A stretch of 64,000 nt of DNA from Euptelea pleiosperma (Eukaryota > Streptophyta > Magnoliopsida > Ranunculales > Eupteleaceae), in NCBI GenBank assembly GCA_035048495.1, contig CM068553.1, positions 17,733,190 through 17,797,189 on the forward strand. The letters run 5' to 3'. Under the pieces are notes generated by a model. It did no database searches. It was not told the origin of the DNA and worked only from the letters and a program-made list of their open reading frames with translations. Positions 54,141 to 64,000 of the stretch are shown piece by piece (within the stretch, counting starts at the first letter, position 1; the number at the start of each line of letters is the position of its first letter). Made by a program: the position numbers and the translations under genes.

Positions 54141-56735
54141 ATGGAATCTGTACTGAACTCGATCATCGACAGCATCATCTCTCGCTTATGTGGTTCCGCG
54201 GCAACACGTATACGATATCTCTGTAAACTCGAAGAAAATCTCAACAGATTGCGCAATAAAATGGAGGAATTGAATCGTTTAAGAGATGATGTGAAGAGAA
54301 GGGTTGATATCGCTGAGGGGCAGCTAATGACTCGCACACACCAAGTAGATGGATGGCTACAGGTTGTTGAATCCATGGAACGTGATGTGAACGGAATCTT
54401 AGATGAAGGTTCTCAACACATTCAGAGAAGATGTCTCAGTGGTTGCTGTCCAAACAATTGCTGGTCCACCTACAAGCTTGGCAAGAAAGTGGCTAAAAAA
54501 CTACCAAATGTGGAGGAACTAAGTAATAAGGGAGATAATTTCAATGAAGTGGCTACGCGATTACCTCCGGCTTCAGGTCAAGAGCAGCCAAGCTGGCCGA
54601 CTGTAGGTATGGATGTAATGTTTGACAAGGTTTGGCGCGTACTTGGAGAAGAAGCAGTGGGAACCATGGGATTATATGGGATGGGGGGTGTAGGGAAGAC
54701 TACCCTCTTGAAGAGAATAAACAACGAGTTCCTAAAAGGAAACCGTGATCATGATCTAGTGATTTGGGTTGTGGTCTCCAAAGATTCAAACGTGGGAAGG
54801 GTTCAGAAAGACATCGGAAAGAAGTTGGGATTGTCTTGGGATGAAGAGATAACACAGGAATCACGAGCTGAGGACATATTCCGGGTATTAAGCAGGAAGA
54901 AGTTTGTGCTATTCTTGGATGACATTTGGGAATCGGTAAATTTAGAAATTGTAGGGATTCCGTTTCCGGACAATCAAAACAAGTCCAAGGTAATTTTCAC
55001 CACTCGATTTGAGAACGTGTGCGGTCAGATGGAATCTCACAAGAAGTTCAAGATAGAATGCTTGAATTGGGAGGAAGCGTGGGATCTGTTTCGAAAGAAG
55101 GTGGGAGAGGAAGCTCTTAGTTCTCATCCAGAAATACCTGAGCTAGCTAAAATTGTTGCTAAAGAGTGCGATGGTCTACCACTTGCACTCATCACCATTG
55201 GCCGAGCCATGACAAGCAAGAAGACTCCTCAAGAGTGGAATCACGCAATAACAATCTTAAGAAAATCGGCCTCGGAGATTTCAGGTATGAGGGAAGAAGT
55301 GTTTCCTCTTTTGAAATATAGTTACGATAATTTGCGTGATGATACAATGAGATCTTGTTTCTTATATTGTTCCCTGTACCCAGAAGACTTTGAAATTAAT
55401 AAAGAACGACTTATAGAATATTGGATTGGGGAGGGATTTATAGAGGGATTTGACGACATGAATGAAGCTCGTAATAGAGGACATGATATCATTGGAAACC
55501 TAATGCATGCGTGCTTGTTAGAGAGTGTTGCAGATGAAGAATGTGTGAAGATGCATGATGTTATTCGCGATTTGGCCATCTGGATAGCTTCCGAATGTGG
55601 GAGAAAGAAAGGCAAGTTTCTTCTGCAAGCGGGTGTTCAGTTGATCAAAGCACCTGAGGTTGAGAAATGGGAAGAGGCACAAAGAATATCTCTAATGGAT
55701 AACAAAATCGAGGAACAGGTTGAAACACCTAGCTGCCCCAATCTCTTAACGTTGATGCTGCAATATAATCCTCTGAACAAGGTCACTAATGGCTTTTTCC
55801 AATCCATGCCTGCTCTTAGAGTTTTGGATCTGTCATGGACTAAAATTGAAGAGCTCCCCAAGGAGGTGAGAAATTTGGTTAAATTGAATTTTTTGGGTTT
55901 GAATTTCACTACATCTCTTGTCAAAATTCCACGTGAGGCACTACTAGGTCTTTCACGGTTACAAGTGTTGAACATGTTTGAGAGTGGATTTGGGGATTGG
56001 GAAGTAGTGGAAGGTAGTGGTGGTTATGGAAGTGAAGGTAAAGCCAGTTTAGGGGATTTAGAACGCTTGCAAAGCTTGAATAGTCTTCGAATCACCATAA
56101 CAACTACTCTCTCCCTCCAAAGGTTCTTTCGGTCGCTAAAGTTGCAAAAGTGCACACGGGATTTATTGATCAAACAATGCCAAGGTTTGACATCACTCCC
56201 ACTAGTGGAGGGAGAGAATTTGTCGCATTCAAGCCTTGAATTTCTATCTCCCATTGATCTCCCCAACTTAAATTGCAGAGGGGGGGAAGGGCTGCTGCTC
56301 CAGCTATACTTGCAGAACCTTCGTCGCGTAAGTATTGAGAGCTGTCATGCCTTGAAAGACCTAACGTGGCTTTTACGTGCCTGCTGGAACCTCCAAGCCC
56401 TTTATTTAGAAGATTGCAAAGGAATAGAAGAAGTAATATGTGGTGGAGTTGCTACAATGGAAGAAGAGTTGAACATATTCTCAAGGCTCGAAGTTATATG
56501 GATTAGAGACTTACCAGAATTAAAAAGTATATGTGAGCGTGCCTTGCCTTTCCCGTCCTTGAAAGCAATTAGGGTGAATAACTGCCCAAAGCTAAAGAAG
56601 CTCCCACTTGACTCAAACAGTGCCAAGAACACTTTAAAAGAGATTGAAGGAGAGAGAGAATGGTGGGAGGAGTTAGAATGGGAAGATGAAACCATCAAGT
56701 CTACTTTCATTCCCTATTTCAAATCTGAATTCTAG
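54141..56735 (+). CDS. CC-NB-ARC-LRR disease resistance protein (RPS2/RPS5-like CNL), intact
   Basis: 864 codons, single exon. Residues 1 to about 115 form the coiled coil (LEENLNRLRNKMEELNRLRDD), without the EDVID motif, as in the RPS2/RPS5 clade. CLSGCCPNNCWSTYKLGKKV follows. NB-ARC: P-loop GMGGVGKTTLL at 180-190, kinase-2 LFLDDIW with DDIW at 260-263, RNBS-B KVIFTTR at 283-289, GLPLA at 345-349, MHD at 471-473. LRRs run from about 530 to 830, with the C-terminus [16 protein letters not shown] as in the relics nearby. Known role of the family: intracellular ATP/ADP-switch receptor for pathogen effectors, triggering cell death. All key motifs and length (usual 850-910) look normal, so it may be functional. 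Lacks Gly-2, so no N-myristoylation. Nothing in the sequence indicates which effector it detects. Confidence 0.96.
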   Translation: MESVLNSIIDSIISRLCGSAATRIRYLCKLEENLNRLRNKMEELNRLRDDVKRRVDIAEGQLMTRTHQVDGWLQVVESMERDVNGILDEGSQHIQRRCLSGCCPNNCWSTYKLGKKVAKKLPNVEELSNKGDNFNEVATRLPPASGQEQPSWPTVGMDVMFDKVWRVLGEEAVGTMGLYGMGGVGKTTLLKRINNEFLKGNRDHDLVIWVVVSKDSNVGRVQKDIGKKLGLSWDEEITQESRAEDIFRVLSRKKFVLFLDDIWESVNLEIVGIPFPDNQNKSKVIFTTRFENVCGQMESHKKFKIECLNWEEAWDLFRKKVGEEALSSHPEIPELAKIVAKECDGLPLALITIGRAMTSKKTPQEWNHAITILRKSASEISGMREEVFPLLKYSYDNLRDDTMRSCFLYCSLYPEDFEINKERLIEYWIGEGFIEGFDDMNEARNRGHDIIGNLMHACLLESVADEECVKMHDVIRDLAIWIASECGRKKGKFLLQAGVQLIKAPEVEKWEEAQRISLMDNKIEEQVETPSCPNLLTLMLQYNPLNKVTNGFFQSMPALRVLDLSWTKIEELPKEVRNLVKLNFLGLNFTTSLVKIPREALLGLSRLQVLNMFESGFGDWEVVEGSGGYGSEGKASLGDLERLQSLNSLRITITTTLSLQRFFRSLKLQKCTRDLLIKQCQGLTSLPLVEGENLSHSSLEFLSPIDLPNLNCRGGEGLLLQLYLQNLRRVSIESCHALKDLTWLLRACWNLQALYLEDCKGIEEVICGGVATMEEELNIFSRLEVIWIRDLPELKSICERALPFPSLKAIRVNNCPKLKKLPLDSNSAKNTLKEIEGEREWWEELEWEDETIKSTFIPYFKSEF

Positions 56736-57088
56736 GTATCTTTTTCTCGTCTCTACTCATCTTTTCTTTTAATTATATTTGAAATCTGAATTCTATCTTC
56801 TTTTCACCATTTTGTTATTATCAGCTTGATGATACAAGGCAAGCTAGAATTCCAAGAATTGTTGATGTAACCTAAAAGACCAAATCTCCAGAGCAGCATA
56901 CTTGTTAACAGGGACACACCCCCCCCCCCCCCCCCCCCCCCCGACTCAGCGAATTTTTTTCCCCTTGTTAACCTATGTTCCACGTGCTCTTGGGTTCTTT
57001 TTTCCTCGTTATTTACACAAATTAAAAATGCCTCCCTAGACAACTTTAAAGTAAACTGGCCTCCCTTAATGACTTGATCATCATTGAA
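56736..57088. other. NLR 3' flank with 24-C run
   Basis: Continues the R1 block (GAATTGTTGATGTAACCTAA, AGCATACTTGTTAACAGGG). At 56919-56942 there is an uninterrupted run of 24 C where the paralogues at 9270 and 39180 read AAAAAATTCACT. No obvious polyadenylation signal beyond AT-rich TTAATTATATTTGAAAT. Confidence 0.65.
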
Positions 57089-57309
57089 ATCAAGACCCTA
57101 TTGAAAATCACTATTTCTATATCTGGTCTTGCTTTGTTCTCTAGGTTTGGTGTATATTTGTTTCCACAGCAAGTTGATTTATATACTCTCATATATCTGT
57201 AGAGATAAATAGAGATATCTTGTCCAGGATGCGGAATGGATGGAATCCAGTGAAATAATACAAGAATGTGTGATAGTTGAATCTCCAAAGCATCAATTGT
57301 TCAAGTTGA
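57089..57309. repeat. Direct repeat around a MITE, copy 1 (copy 2 at 57737-57960)
   Basis: Both copies run from ATCAAGA(C/T)CCTATTGAAAAT to CCAAAGCATCAATTGTTCAAGTTG with few differences. They bracket the element at 57310-57736. The same sequence occurs once at 10440-10650 and 40165-40385. Probably a tandem duplication, not a target-site duplication, given its length of over 200 bp. Confidence 0.8.
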
Positions 57310-57736
57310 AATCTAACCGTCTACATTAGATCGATGGATTTGATCTCAACCACTCTTTATCTAACCGTCCACATTAGATAGATGGATAAGATAAGAGAAT
57401 ACAACTGAGTTGTCTTGTTATATGCGTGGGTGGCCTGTGCCAGCGGTACTTCAAGACAAAATATTTGTCAAAATCAGGTGGGAGTTAATCTCAGCCATTG
57501 ATATAAAGCATAGTGGAACTCGGCCACTCATTATGGAAGCCATATAAGATAAGAAGGGGTATAAGACAACCACTGTCACTTGTTACATAGATAGTGGGTG
57601 GCCCGTGCCCACGGCACTCTCCAACAAAGCGTTTGCCAAAATCGGGTGTGAGTGGCTGAGATCCGCCCTCTATTTCGGGAATAAGATCTTGGCCCTTCTT
57701 TGTTGAAAGATATAAGAGGGGGTATAAGTGGGTCAT
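57310..57736 (+). repeat. Dispersed repeat family F7
   Basis: Contains CTAACCGTC(T/C)ACATTAGAT twice, GATAAGAGAATACAACTGAG and GGCCCGTGCCCACGGCACTC. The same sequence lies in reverse complement at 60580-61040, with a fragment at 61205-61275. Internally repetitive: two GGCC(T/C)GTGCC..GGC/GGTACT units about 170 bp apart. Non-coding. Confidence 0.7.
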
Positions 57737-57960
57737 TGAAAATCAAGATCCTATTGAAAATCACTATTTCTATATCTGGTCTTGGTTTGTTCTCTAGGTT
57801 TGGTGTATATTTGTTTCCACTGCAAGTTGATTTATATACTCTCATATATCTGTAGAGATAGATAGAGATATCTTGTCCAGGATGCAGAATGGAGGGAATC
57901 CAGTGAAATAATACAAGAATGTGTGATAGTTGAATCTCCAAAGCATCAATTGTTCAAGTT

Positions 57961-58560
57961 GTTAATCATGGCTCGGCGGATGAGGTTTAAACTTTTTGTC
58001 TTTCAAGCAATGTGGGATTCAACTATTTTACAAAAGTGTAGTGGAAGAATGCCCTTTAGTTTTTCTCTCCAAAAAAAAGTTCATTCAAAAAGTTTTGAAA
58101 GTAAATTTTTCAAGTCAAGGAAAAGAGATCTTATTTTAAATTCCTTGAGGTCTTGGGTTCAAAATTCATTAGCCGCAATACACTAAACTTTTATTTTATT
58201 TAAGAACTCTAACATTTTGCGGTTGATAACGACTTCTAGGTGCAAGAGCAACGAAGATGGCGCTCTTTAGTATTCATTGCAGCAATAGGAGGAGCAAATT
58301 GAGAGTTCTCAATGAAATCAGATTTAATTCCATTAGAGAAAAAGGTGGTGAAAATCAAGGGGAGAATATGGTCTGGTCTAATAATCGTATACCTTGTCAT
58401 GCTTTATCTTCTCTGGCTTGGTTTCATAGAAGAATCTCAACGTGGTCTTTGCAATAGGCATGCTAAAAATGTGGAGCACTATTTTTCCATAAGCATTTGG
58501 AAATCATCTTTATAGAGCAACTGAGTTATTAGCTTTTTTTTTTTTTTTTTGTAATAGTGA
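57961..58560 (+). mobile_element. LINE remnant, zf-RVT region
   Basis: Block R1 again. From about 58255 to 58515 the plus strand reads in pieces as zf-RVT (IPLEKKVVKIKG, NNRIPCHALS, SLAWFHRRISTWSLQ, RHAKNVEHYFSI). Frameshifted in several places. Followed by a T-run at 58535. Confidence 0.65.
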
Positions 58561-58719
58561 TGTTGATATGATTTTGAATCCTTTAGATATCTCCAAGAGT
58601 TAAAGACTATTATAGAAGAGGATGCTAAAGGTTGTGAATATGTCAGGTTTCAAATTTTTGCCTATCTTAATATGGCTGGTCGGGGTCCTCCCTAACCCCA
58701 TCTTACCTACCCAAAAAAA

Positions 58720-59240
58720 AACAGGAGCAACAATTCATTCCTTCTCACACTACCTTTCACCGTTGTAGATCTGAATGTGGATGGGGTATCTTCTAATCAT
58801 AAGCTGGCTAGTTTTGGAGGTGTCATTAGAGACTCGGCTGGTAATCTTATTGTGGCTTTTCATTTCTTTTATGGTGAAGGCACAAATAATTTAGTTGAAT
58901 TAATAGCTACCCTAGCTAGATGGGTTGAACCTTTGCAAGAAGGTTGGTACTCATAAAGTCAATATTCAGTCTGATTCAAAGTTAGTGGTGTCTTGGATCA
59001 CCAATATAGTCCCTGTTCCCTGGCATTTAAAATCTTGGCGGTGGAAGGTCATGAATACTCTGAAGGAACTTGATTAGTCTATTAATCATATTTATAGGGA
59101 GTCTAATGCAGCTGTTGATTATCTAGCGTTTGAAGGTCTCCAAGCTAGATCTAATGAGGAATTTAACCAGAGCATCCCGCATAGACTAGCTGGCTTTATT
59201 CATTTGGATAAGATTGGTACCACTTATATTAGAGGTTAAG
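58720..59240 (+). mobile_element. LINE RNase H domain, best-preserved copy
   Basis: Plus strand: VVDLNVDGVSSNHKLASFGG, VIRDSAGNLIVAFHFFYGEG, TNNLVELIATLARWVEP, then stops after EGWYS and in the C-terminal part. The D..G..RDS.G and E..A pattern is the L1 RNase H found after plant RTs. Ends near ATTAGAGGTTAAGTTCG. Confidence 0.75.
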
Positions 59241-60282
59241 TTCGTATTATTTTGTTAACATTGGCTCTCATGCATCTCTTCTTTTTTCAACTGTTAGCCT
59301 TTTGAGGGGTAAGGTGCTTACGCCCCCTGTCTAGGTGAATCTTTGAATTTTATCAATAAAGTTCTCCCTCTATGAAGGTTAAAAAAAAAAAAAAAACACA
59401 ACCCTTCACCTTGCCGAAAATGCAAAGAGCTCTCCTTAATCTCAACAGACCCTCTCTGTCAATAATTTCAGTAAAAAGATGCATTTTTTTAGCTTCCATC
59501 CTGATTTTTCTAATAAATTTAGGTTTAATTTGATGGGTCTTTGATTCTTATATTTATTAGGCAACAGTGTCATCTGTGCATGGATTTGGTGATATTTATA
59601 TATTGTTTTCTTTTTTCAATTTACTCGATCATCGAATGGTGTTGAGTTTACAATTAAAACAGTCAAATTTCAGTTTCATGGAAAATTATAAATTTTAAGA
59701 TTTTCTATGAATTTTATATTTAAATATAGCATTGCCCATGCTCGTAAAACACTAGTTTAGATAATATATGACTTAAACTTCATTCACAATGTCCATTAGG
59801 ATCGCCTGGTCAGTATGACTTCTAGGAGAATGGCCCATCTGAAGGGTCATGTTCAGATCAGATTCCAGTGCTGCCAAGCTTACGGGTTAAGGCACTATGA
59901 AACTTGATGATGCTGCCAAGAAAATCTTCTCTTCCCATATTACCATATTTTTCTGTGTATGGCATATGATAATGCAACAAGATTAGCACATATTCTGAAC
60001 TGCGATAGCAGAATGGAGTGATAAATTGAAGAGAATCAATCTCTAGTAAGCTATAAACTTAGCTCAAACAACCACCTGCCACCATTGATACATCTTTTCC
60101 AAGCTTCCTTACTACACCCCCTATACATAAAACCCCATAACCCGCTTATATTTCATAAGAGAGGTAGTCTCACTGCTCTTGCATTTTTTTCTGCAGTCCT
60201 TTGTCTCTCTCCTTCCACAACAAATCTTTTGGTCTGTGCTTGTCTCATCTTATACAGCTCCACGACCAGAGGTAAATATTGG
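59241..60282. repeat. Duplicated non-coding block following the LINE end
   Basis: Paralogous to 33801-34830. A-run at about 59380-59395, then GCAAAGAGCTCTCCTTAATC. The ORF pair at 60085-60417 and 60153-60377 is not credible as genes. Confidence 0.7.
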
Positions 60283-60462
60283 ATTGGCTGGTATTTTGAT
60301 ATCTTCTGCCGGAACTTTCCTAATTTTTGCCTTGTCAATCCGTGCTCGTTGAACGACTTCTTGGATCTGGCGATCATGATCCTTGAGCATCTGATCCACG
60401 TTGCCCAAAGGAACTAGTGGACCAGAGCAGTGGATCTTGTTTCCCTTGGACCCATACCCCTG
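60283..60462 (-). pseudogene. CDK-like kinase C-terminal exon (copy 3, open)
   Basis: Minus strand. The exon starts after an acceptor-like AATTTCTTTTCAG (60475-60463) and encodes QGYGSKGNKIHCSGPLVP, NVDQMLKDHDRQIQEV, RARIDKAKIRKVPAED and continues KIPANPIFTSG. Family assignment to IBS1/At1g54610-type CDK-like kinases rests on recalled similarity of their C-terminal tails. It is open here but isolated: no kinase catalytic domain or upstream exon in the window. Likely a captured fragment carried with the duplicated block. Confidence 0.55.
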
Positions 60463-60579
60463 CTGAAAAGAAATTATATTAGCAAGCATTAGAATTAGCC
60501 CATATTATATATATATATATATCATCTCCTTGTGAGCCATACATAAGCATGTCAATTGGCCTTTAAAAATAACCTGACC

Positions 60580-61040
60580 ATATATATCTATATAACAAAA
60601 CAGGGAAGTTGTCTCCCCACTTATATCCCCTCTTATCTATTTTGACAAAAGATGGCCAAGATCTTTTCCCCCAAATGACGGTGGATCTCAGCCACTCACA
60701 CCTAATTTTGGCAAATGCTTTGACGGAGTGCCGAGGGCACGGGCCACCCACAATAAATATATAAGTGATGACTGTGATTTTCTTATACTCCCTCTTATCT
60801 TATATGGCTTCAATAATGAGTGGCTGAGATCCACTATGCTTCATATCGATGGCTGAGGTTAACTCTCACACGATTTTGACAAACACTGTCGAAAAGTGCC
60901 GAGGGCAGGGACCACTCACACATATAACAAGACAACTCAGTTGTATTCTCTTATCTTATCCATCCATCTAATGTGGACGGTTAGATAAAGATTGGTTGAG
61001 ATCAAATCCATCGATCTAAAGTGGACGGTTAGATTTCAGC
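60580..61040 (-). repeat. Family F7, inverted copy
   Basis: Reverse complement of 57310-57736 (GCCGAGGGCACGGGCCACCC, AACAAGACAACTCAGTTGTA, CTAATGTGGACGGTTAGAT twice). Together the two copies form a 3.3-kb-spaced inverted pair on either side of the LINE and kinase-exon segment. Confidence 0.7.
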
Positions 61041-62229
61041 CACTCAATCCGCCTCATTTGACCTCAATTTATTCAAAATTTGAATTTCTTTTGAATTTCA
61101 ACACCATTATCTTTTGTTATTTTTCCATTTCTTTGTGTGTTACAATCCGTTATAATAGCCATTATAATGGAAAAAATGGTAACGCCCCAGTCCGTTATAC
61201 CGTTTGAATGCCGAAGGCACCCAATTTTTGCAAATGCTTTTGTCGGAGAGTGCCGTGGGCACGGGCCATTTACTAGTATATATATATATATGGGGTAGAG
61301 GCAACACCTTGCATAAGTCGGTTGAAAAGGATCAAAGGGAAATCAGAAAGCCTTAAAATTGTTAATCAATTTTTAGAGAGAGAGAGAGAGATAGAGCTTA
61401 TCGACATTCCATATTTTCATCCCCTTGTATCGTAAGTGGGGAAGGGGGACCTCAATTTATAGAGGACCAATGGTAGGTGATAATGTGATGTCTTGCACGT
61501 GCCGAGTACGCCTACAATATGGTATCATTGACATGGGAGGAGACAGAAGTCGCATCTCACTTTTCATCATTCTTGTAAGTAAGTCATGTCCCTTCCTGAG
61601 CAAGTGAGACTTGTACATACTTATGGAATTATGCCATTTTGGTTAGTAGCCAAGCTTCTTTGCCCGAGCTAGTCTTCCTCACAAAGTCGGTTTTCCTCTA
61701 TGCTTATAAACTGTGTTAGGATGAAGTATAGGTAGCAAAGAGTTAAATTTCATCGGTTTGAGCAAGTCGGCCCGAGTTATATAACTAAAATCAAGCTAGT
61801 AATAAAAAAATCTCATTTTTACCAATCTCAAGGTGGCACGTGTACGGCCCTGATCATTTTTAGGCACTCCCAAATAGTCTTTAAGAGTATGTCATGTGGC
61901 TCCTACTTTGGTCCGCAAAATGAGGGTTCTAGAAATGGTACAGCCGCATAGCTAAAATGCGCGCATATCAAACTATGTAACATATATCACACAGCATCAC
62001 CATCCCGTAGACGTACTAAAAGTAATCCATCCTATAATTTAGGGTCTGTTTGGATCACATTTACGCAAGGAAAATAAAAACATATACGTTTGCCATGCGT
62101 TTGGCTATGTATTTGCGCACATGAATGTTTTTTTTTAGGCCCACTAATGTACTTGCCGATGCAGATATATAAAGTAACACCCCTTAAAATATTTGTCCAC
62201 CATTTCAAGTCTTGTTTGGCAAATTTTAT
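61041..62229. other. No gene; repeat scraps
   Basis: CCGTTATAATAGCC motif at 61140-61210, an F7 end at 61205-61275, an AG microsatellite at about 61375-61392, F1-like scraps near 61835-61900 and a Tourist-like terminus GGGTCTGTTTGGATCACA at 62041. No protein family seen. Confidence 0.5.
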
Positions 62230-63032
62230 TTTGGGATTTTTGGATGTCACTCAGTGTTTTTAAAATATTTGTGTCTCACCCTTTGACCATGGTCAAAGTC
62301 ATTGACAATAGACACCCATTAACGGTTCCCGGCTGGTCATCTCAAAATGGACATAATATCCAGCCGTCCATTGTATACTTCCTCCAGCGACAAAGCCCTT
62401 TTGTCAATGGTGGACCGAACCCTAGCGGTTTCTTCTTCTTCTTCTAACATTCCCCAAAACTGAACGACACAGCAGCCCGAATGGCCTCTGTTTTCATTCA
62501 TGTTCAGTGTCAAACATCAAAGAAATGGAAAAGACTGCAGCCCCTTCTCACATCAAAACAGATTTTTAAAAAACTCTTTAACCATTAACCATGAACAACA
62601 CAAACTAACCAAAAGAAAAGGGAAGAAATAAAATCTCAAAACACTAAGACTTTCTAACAAAAGAAGATTGCCGGCCGTTGGGTCTGAGGGTGTCGCCGGT
62701 CACTTGTTGTCGTCAGTCACTTGTTTTCAGGTTTTTTGAAGATGAAATATTTGTTGGACGTTGGATCAAGTACACAATGGACGTACGGCTGGATCTAAAC
62801 ATGTATTTTATTAAGGAATTGAAATCAGGGATATAATGGTTAATTAAAATTTTTATAGGCCGTTATGGTCGTTTAAAAAAATATTGTGATGTCCATCCGG
62901 GCACCGTCAATGGGCGTCTATGGTCAATGGCGTTGACCATGGTCAAAGGGTGAGTCATAAATATTTTAAAACATTGGGCGACATGCAAATTGCATCCATA
63001 AAGGGGTGACAAGCCAAAAATCCCTTTTATAT
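62230..63032. mobile_element. Large fold-back (F6-related) carrying about 350 bp of unrelated sequence
   Basis: Outer arms match family F6 (CACCCTTTGACCATGGTCAA near 62280 and GACCATGGTCAAAGGGTGAG near 62940). Inner arms ATCCAGCCGTCCATTGTATAC near 62361 and GTACACAATGGACGTACGGCTGGAT near 62775 also mirror each other. Between about 62395 and 62745 is sequence with higher complexity and no match to other F6 copies. On the minus strand it resembles a short coding end followed by a 3'-UTR-like stretch. Capture of host DNA is an inference. Confidence 0.55.
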
Positions 63033-63761
63033 GGTTGGAAAATGAGAAAGACGGACCATGGGTTTGTACCTACACATTTCACTGCAACAATTGGACAAGA
63101 AATTTAGTTGCAATCTAAAGACGCATAAATATATGCCCAGTGTATTCAAAACTGGACCGTAATATATATGTCGGTTCCAGATCCTATCAGGTCAGTTCTT
63201 ATCAGTTATTAGTTAATGTGTCGGGATTGGCGGACCTAAATTTGTGGACATAAATTTTCACCTAAAATCTCGTCCATGGATCCCGAGAATCCAATGGTTG
63301 TTGACAATGCTGAGCTGGCATTCACTTATACCAAAGCAAAACCACCTTTTAGGTCCTCGGAACTCTTCCTTAGTTAATTGGAACAAGGCGGTTGATCCAA
63401 AGCGCTCAATAACACCTCTGCATCCCACAACCATTGTTTTTCATTTTGAAACTTCAAATGGGAAGGTGCCAGATTTCTCAGTTGGTAAAGTTTGTGGGTG
63501 ATGATACCATAGACCTGGGTTCCAAACTTGTCTTCACCGAGTTACTGATCTCTTTAAAAACAGGCTTAACTTACTTCTGCGTCCCACAACGGTTGTTTTT
63601 CATTTTAGAAACTTGGAAGTTTTTGAAAACCATGTTGCAATAGTATTCTCAGGGGTACATGTCGTATATAGAGAAGTCCATTTATGGTACTTGTAGTGTA
63701 TAGATGCTAGTGAGAGATGAGTCATTAAGAGACCAAAAACTGAAGTGAGATGAGTCACTAA
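63033..63761. other. No gene recognised
   Basis: Contains two decayed repeats of a CTCTGCATCCCACAACCATTG-like unit (63415-63470 and 63580-63630), related to 7160-7215 in repeat D1. The small ORFs here follow this repeat and are not genes. Confidence 0.45.
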
Positions 63762-63933
63762 GGCCCTGCTTGGTTCAATTCAAATTGGATGCACTGCACC
63801 CACTTGTAAACTATTTAAGAAAACGGATGCAAACATGTGCAGCCCAAAAACCGTGATAAGTGACTGCAACCCAACTCACCGCATTTGCACTGAAGTGCAA
63901 AATGCATCCAAGCGCTGCGAACCAAGCAGGGGC
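63762..63933. mobile_element. Tourist-like MITE (172 bp), TSD TAA
   Basis: Left end GGCCCTGCTTGGTTC and right end GAACCAAGCAGGGGC are near-perfect inverted repeats. TAA flanks at 63759-63761 and 63934-63936. Interior has TGCACTGCACCC and TGCACTGAAGTGCA. Typical PIF/Harbinger-derived MITE. Confidence 0.88.
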
Positions 63934-64000
63934 TAAGTGACCAAAAACTGACTCGATACAGAGGCCGTTGTTGAGACAAAATGGACTCATTGTTAATTGG

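Noticed and set aside
57089..57960. Pair of LTRs flanking 57310-57736
   Set aside because: The direct repeats of about 220 bp lack TG..CA ends, PBS or PPT, and the same sequence occurs singly in other blocks.

Overview
This window is nuclear DNA from a flowering plant. The evidence is intronless CC-NB-LRR resistance-gene sequence, an LRR receptor-kinase pseudogene of the EFR/Xa21 type, Sirevirus-like Ty1-copia elements primed by initiator-Met tRNA, L1-type LINE debris, and hAT and Tourist MITEs. The exact taxon cannot be read from the sequence; a woody, transposon-rich non-grass is my guess. Only one large gene looks intact: a CC-NB-ARC-LRR gene at 54141-56735 (864 codons, plus strand). Most of the rest is relics of that gene family and layers of mobile DNA.

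Layout. 0-7 kb: fold-back MITEs and a minus-strand LRR-kinase pseudogene split by a LINE 3' end. 7.1-12.7 kb: an NLR pseudogene (MHD motif to C-terminus) with a downstream block that recurs in the window; the block is broken by a solo LTR with target-site duplication (TSD) ATAAT. 13.3-30.2 kb: a full-length Sirevirus-like copia element on the minus strand (TSD GTGTG). It carries an extra ORF between RNase H and the 3' LTR and has two younger solo LTRs nested in it (TSDs CTTGT and TAAAT). 30.2-33.3 kb: a short near-perfect hairpin and a third copy of the first solo-LTR family, whose 3' end is inverted. 33.3-41.5 kb: LINE remnants, a long fold-back made from a CDK-like kinase exon, and two tandem NLR LRR fragments with a shared frameshift. 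42.5-48.7 kb: a non-autonomous LTR element (TSD AGCTC) keeping only a Gag C-terminal piece, with dense CCAATCGATTGG-type repeats in its U3. 49.4-50.3 kb: an NLR coiled-coil fragment fused directly to downstream-block sequence. 50.9-53.9 kb: MITEs, including a hAT MITE with 8-bp TSD and two tandem fold-backs just upstream of the intact NLR. 54.1-61 kb: the NLR and its downstream block, ending in another copy of the kinase exon. 61-64 kb: more MITEs.

Two things tie the window together. First, a unit of NLR 3' end plus flanking repeats and LINE pieces was duplicated three or four times and then decayed, leaving one intact sensor gene. Second, an exon resembling the C-terminus of IBS1/At1g54610-type CDK-like kinases was carried in the same units and, at 37.4-37.7 kb, became a head-to-head inverted repeat. 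If transcribed, that repeat would give a long hairpin RNA; this is the most interesting candidate here. All element boundaries come from reading termini and TSDs by eye. No alignment, dating or expression analysis was run.
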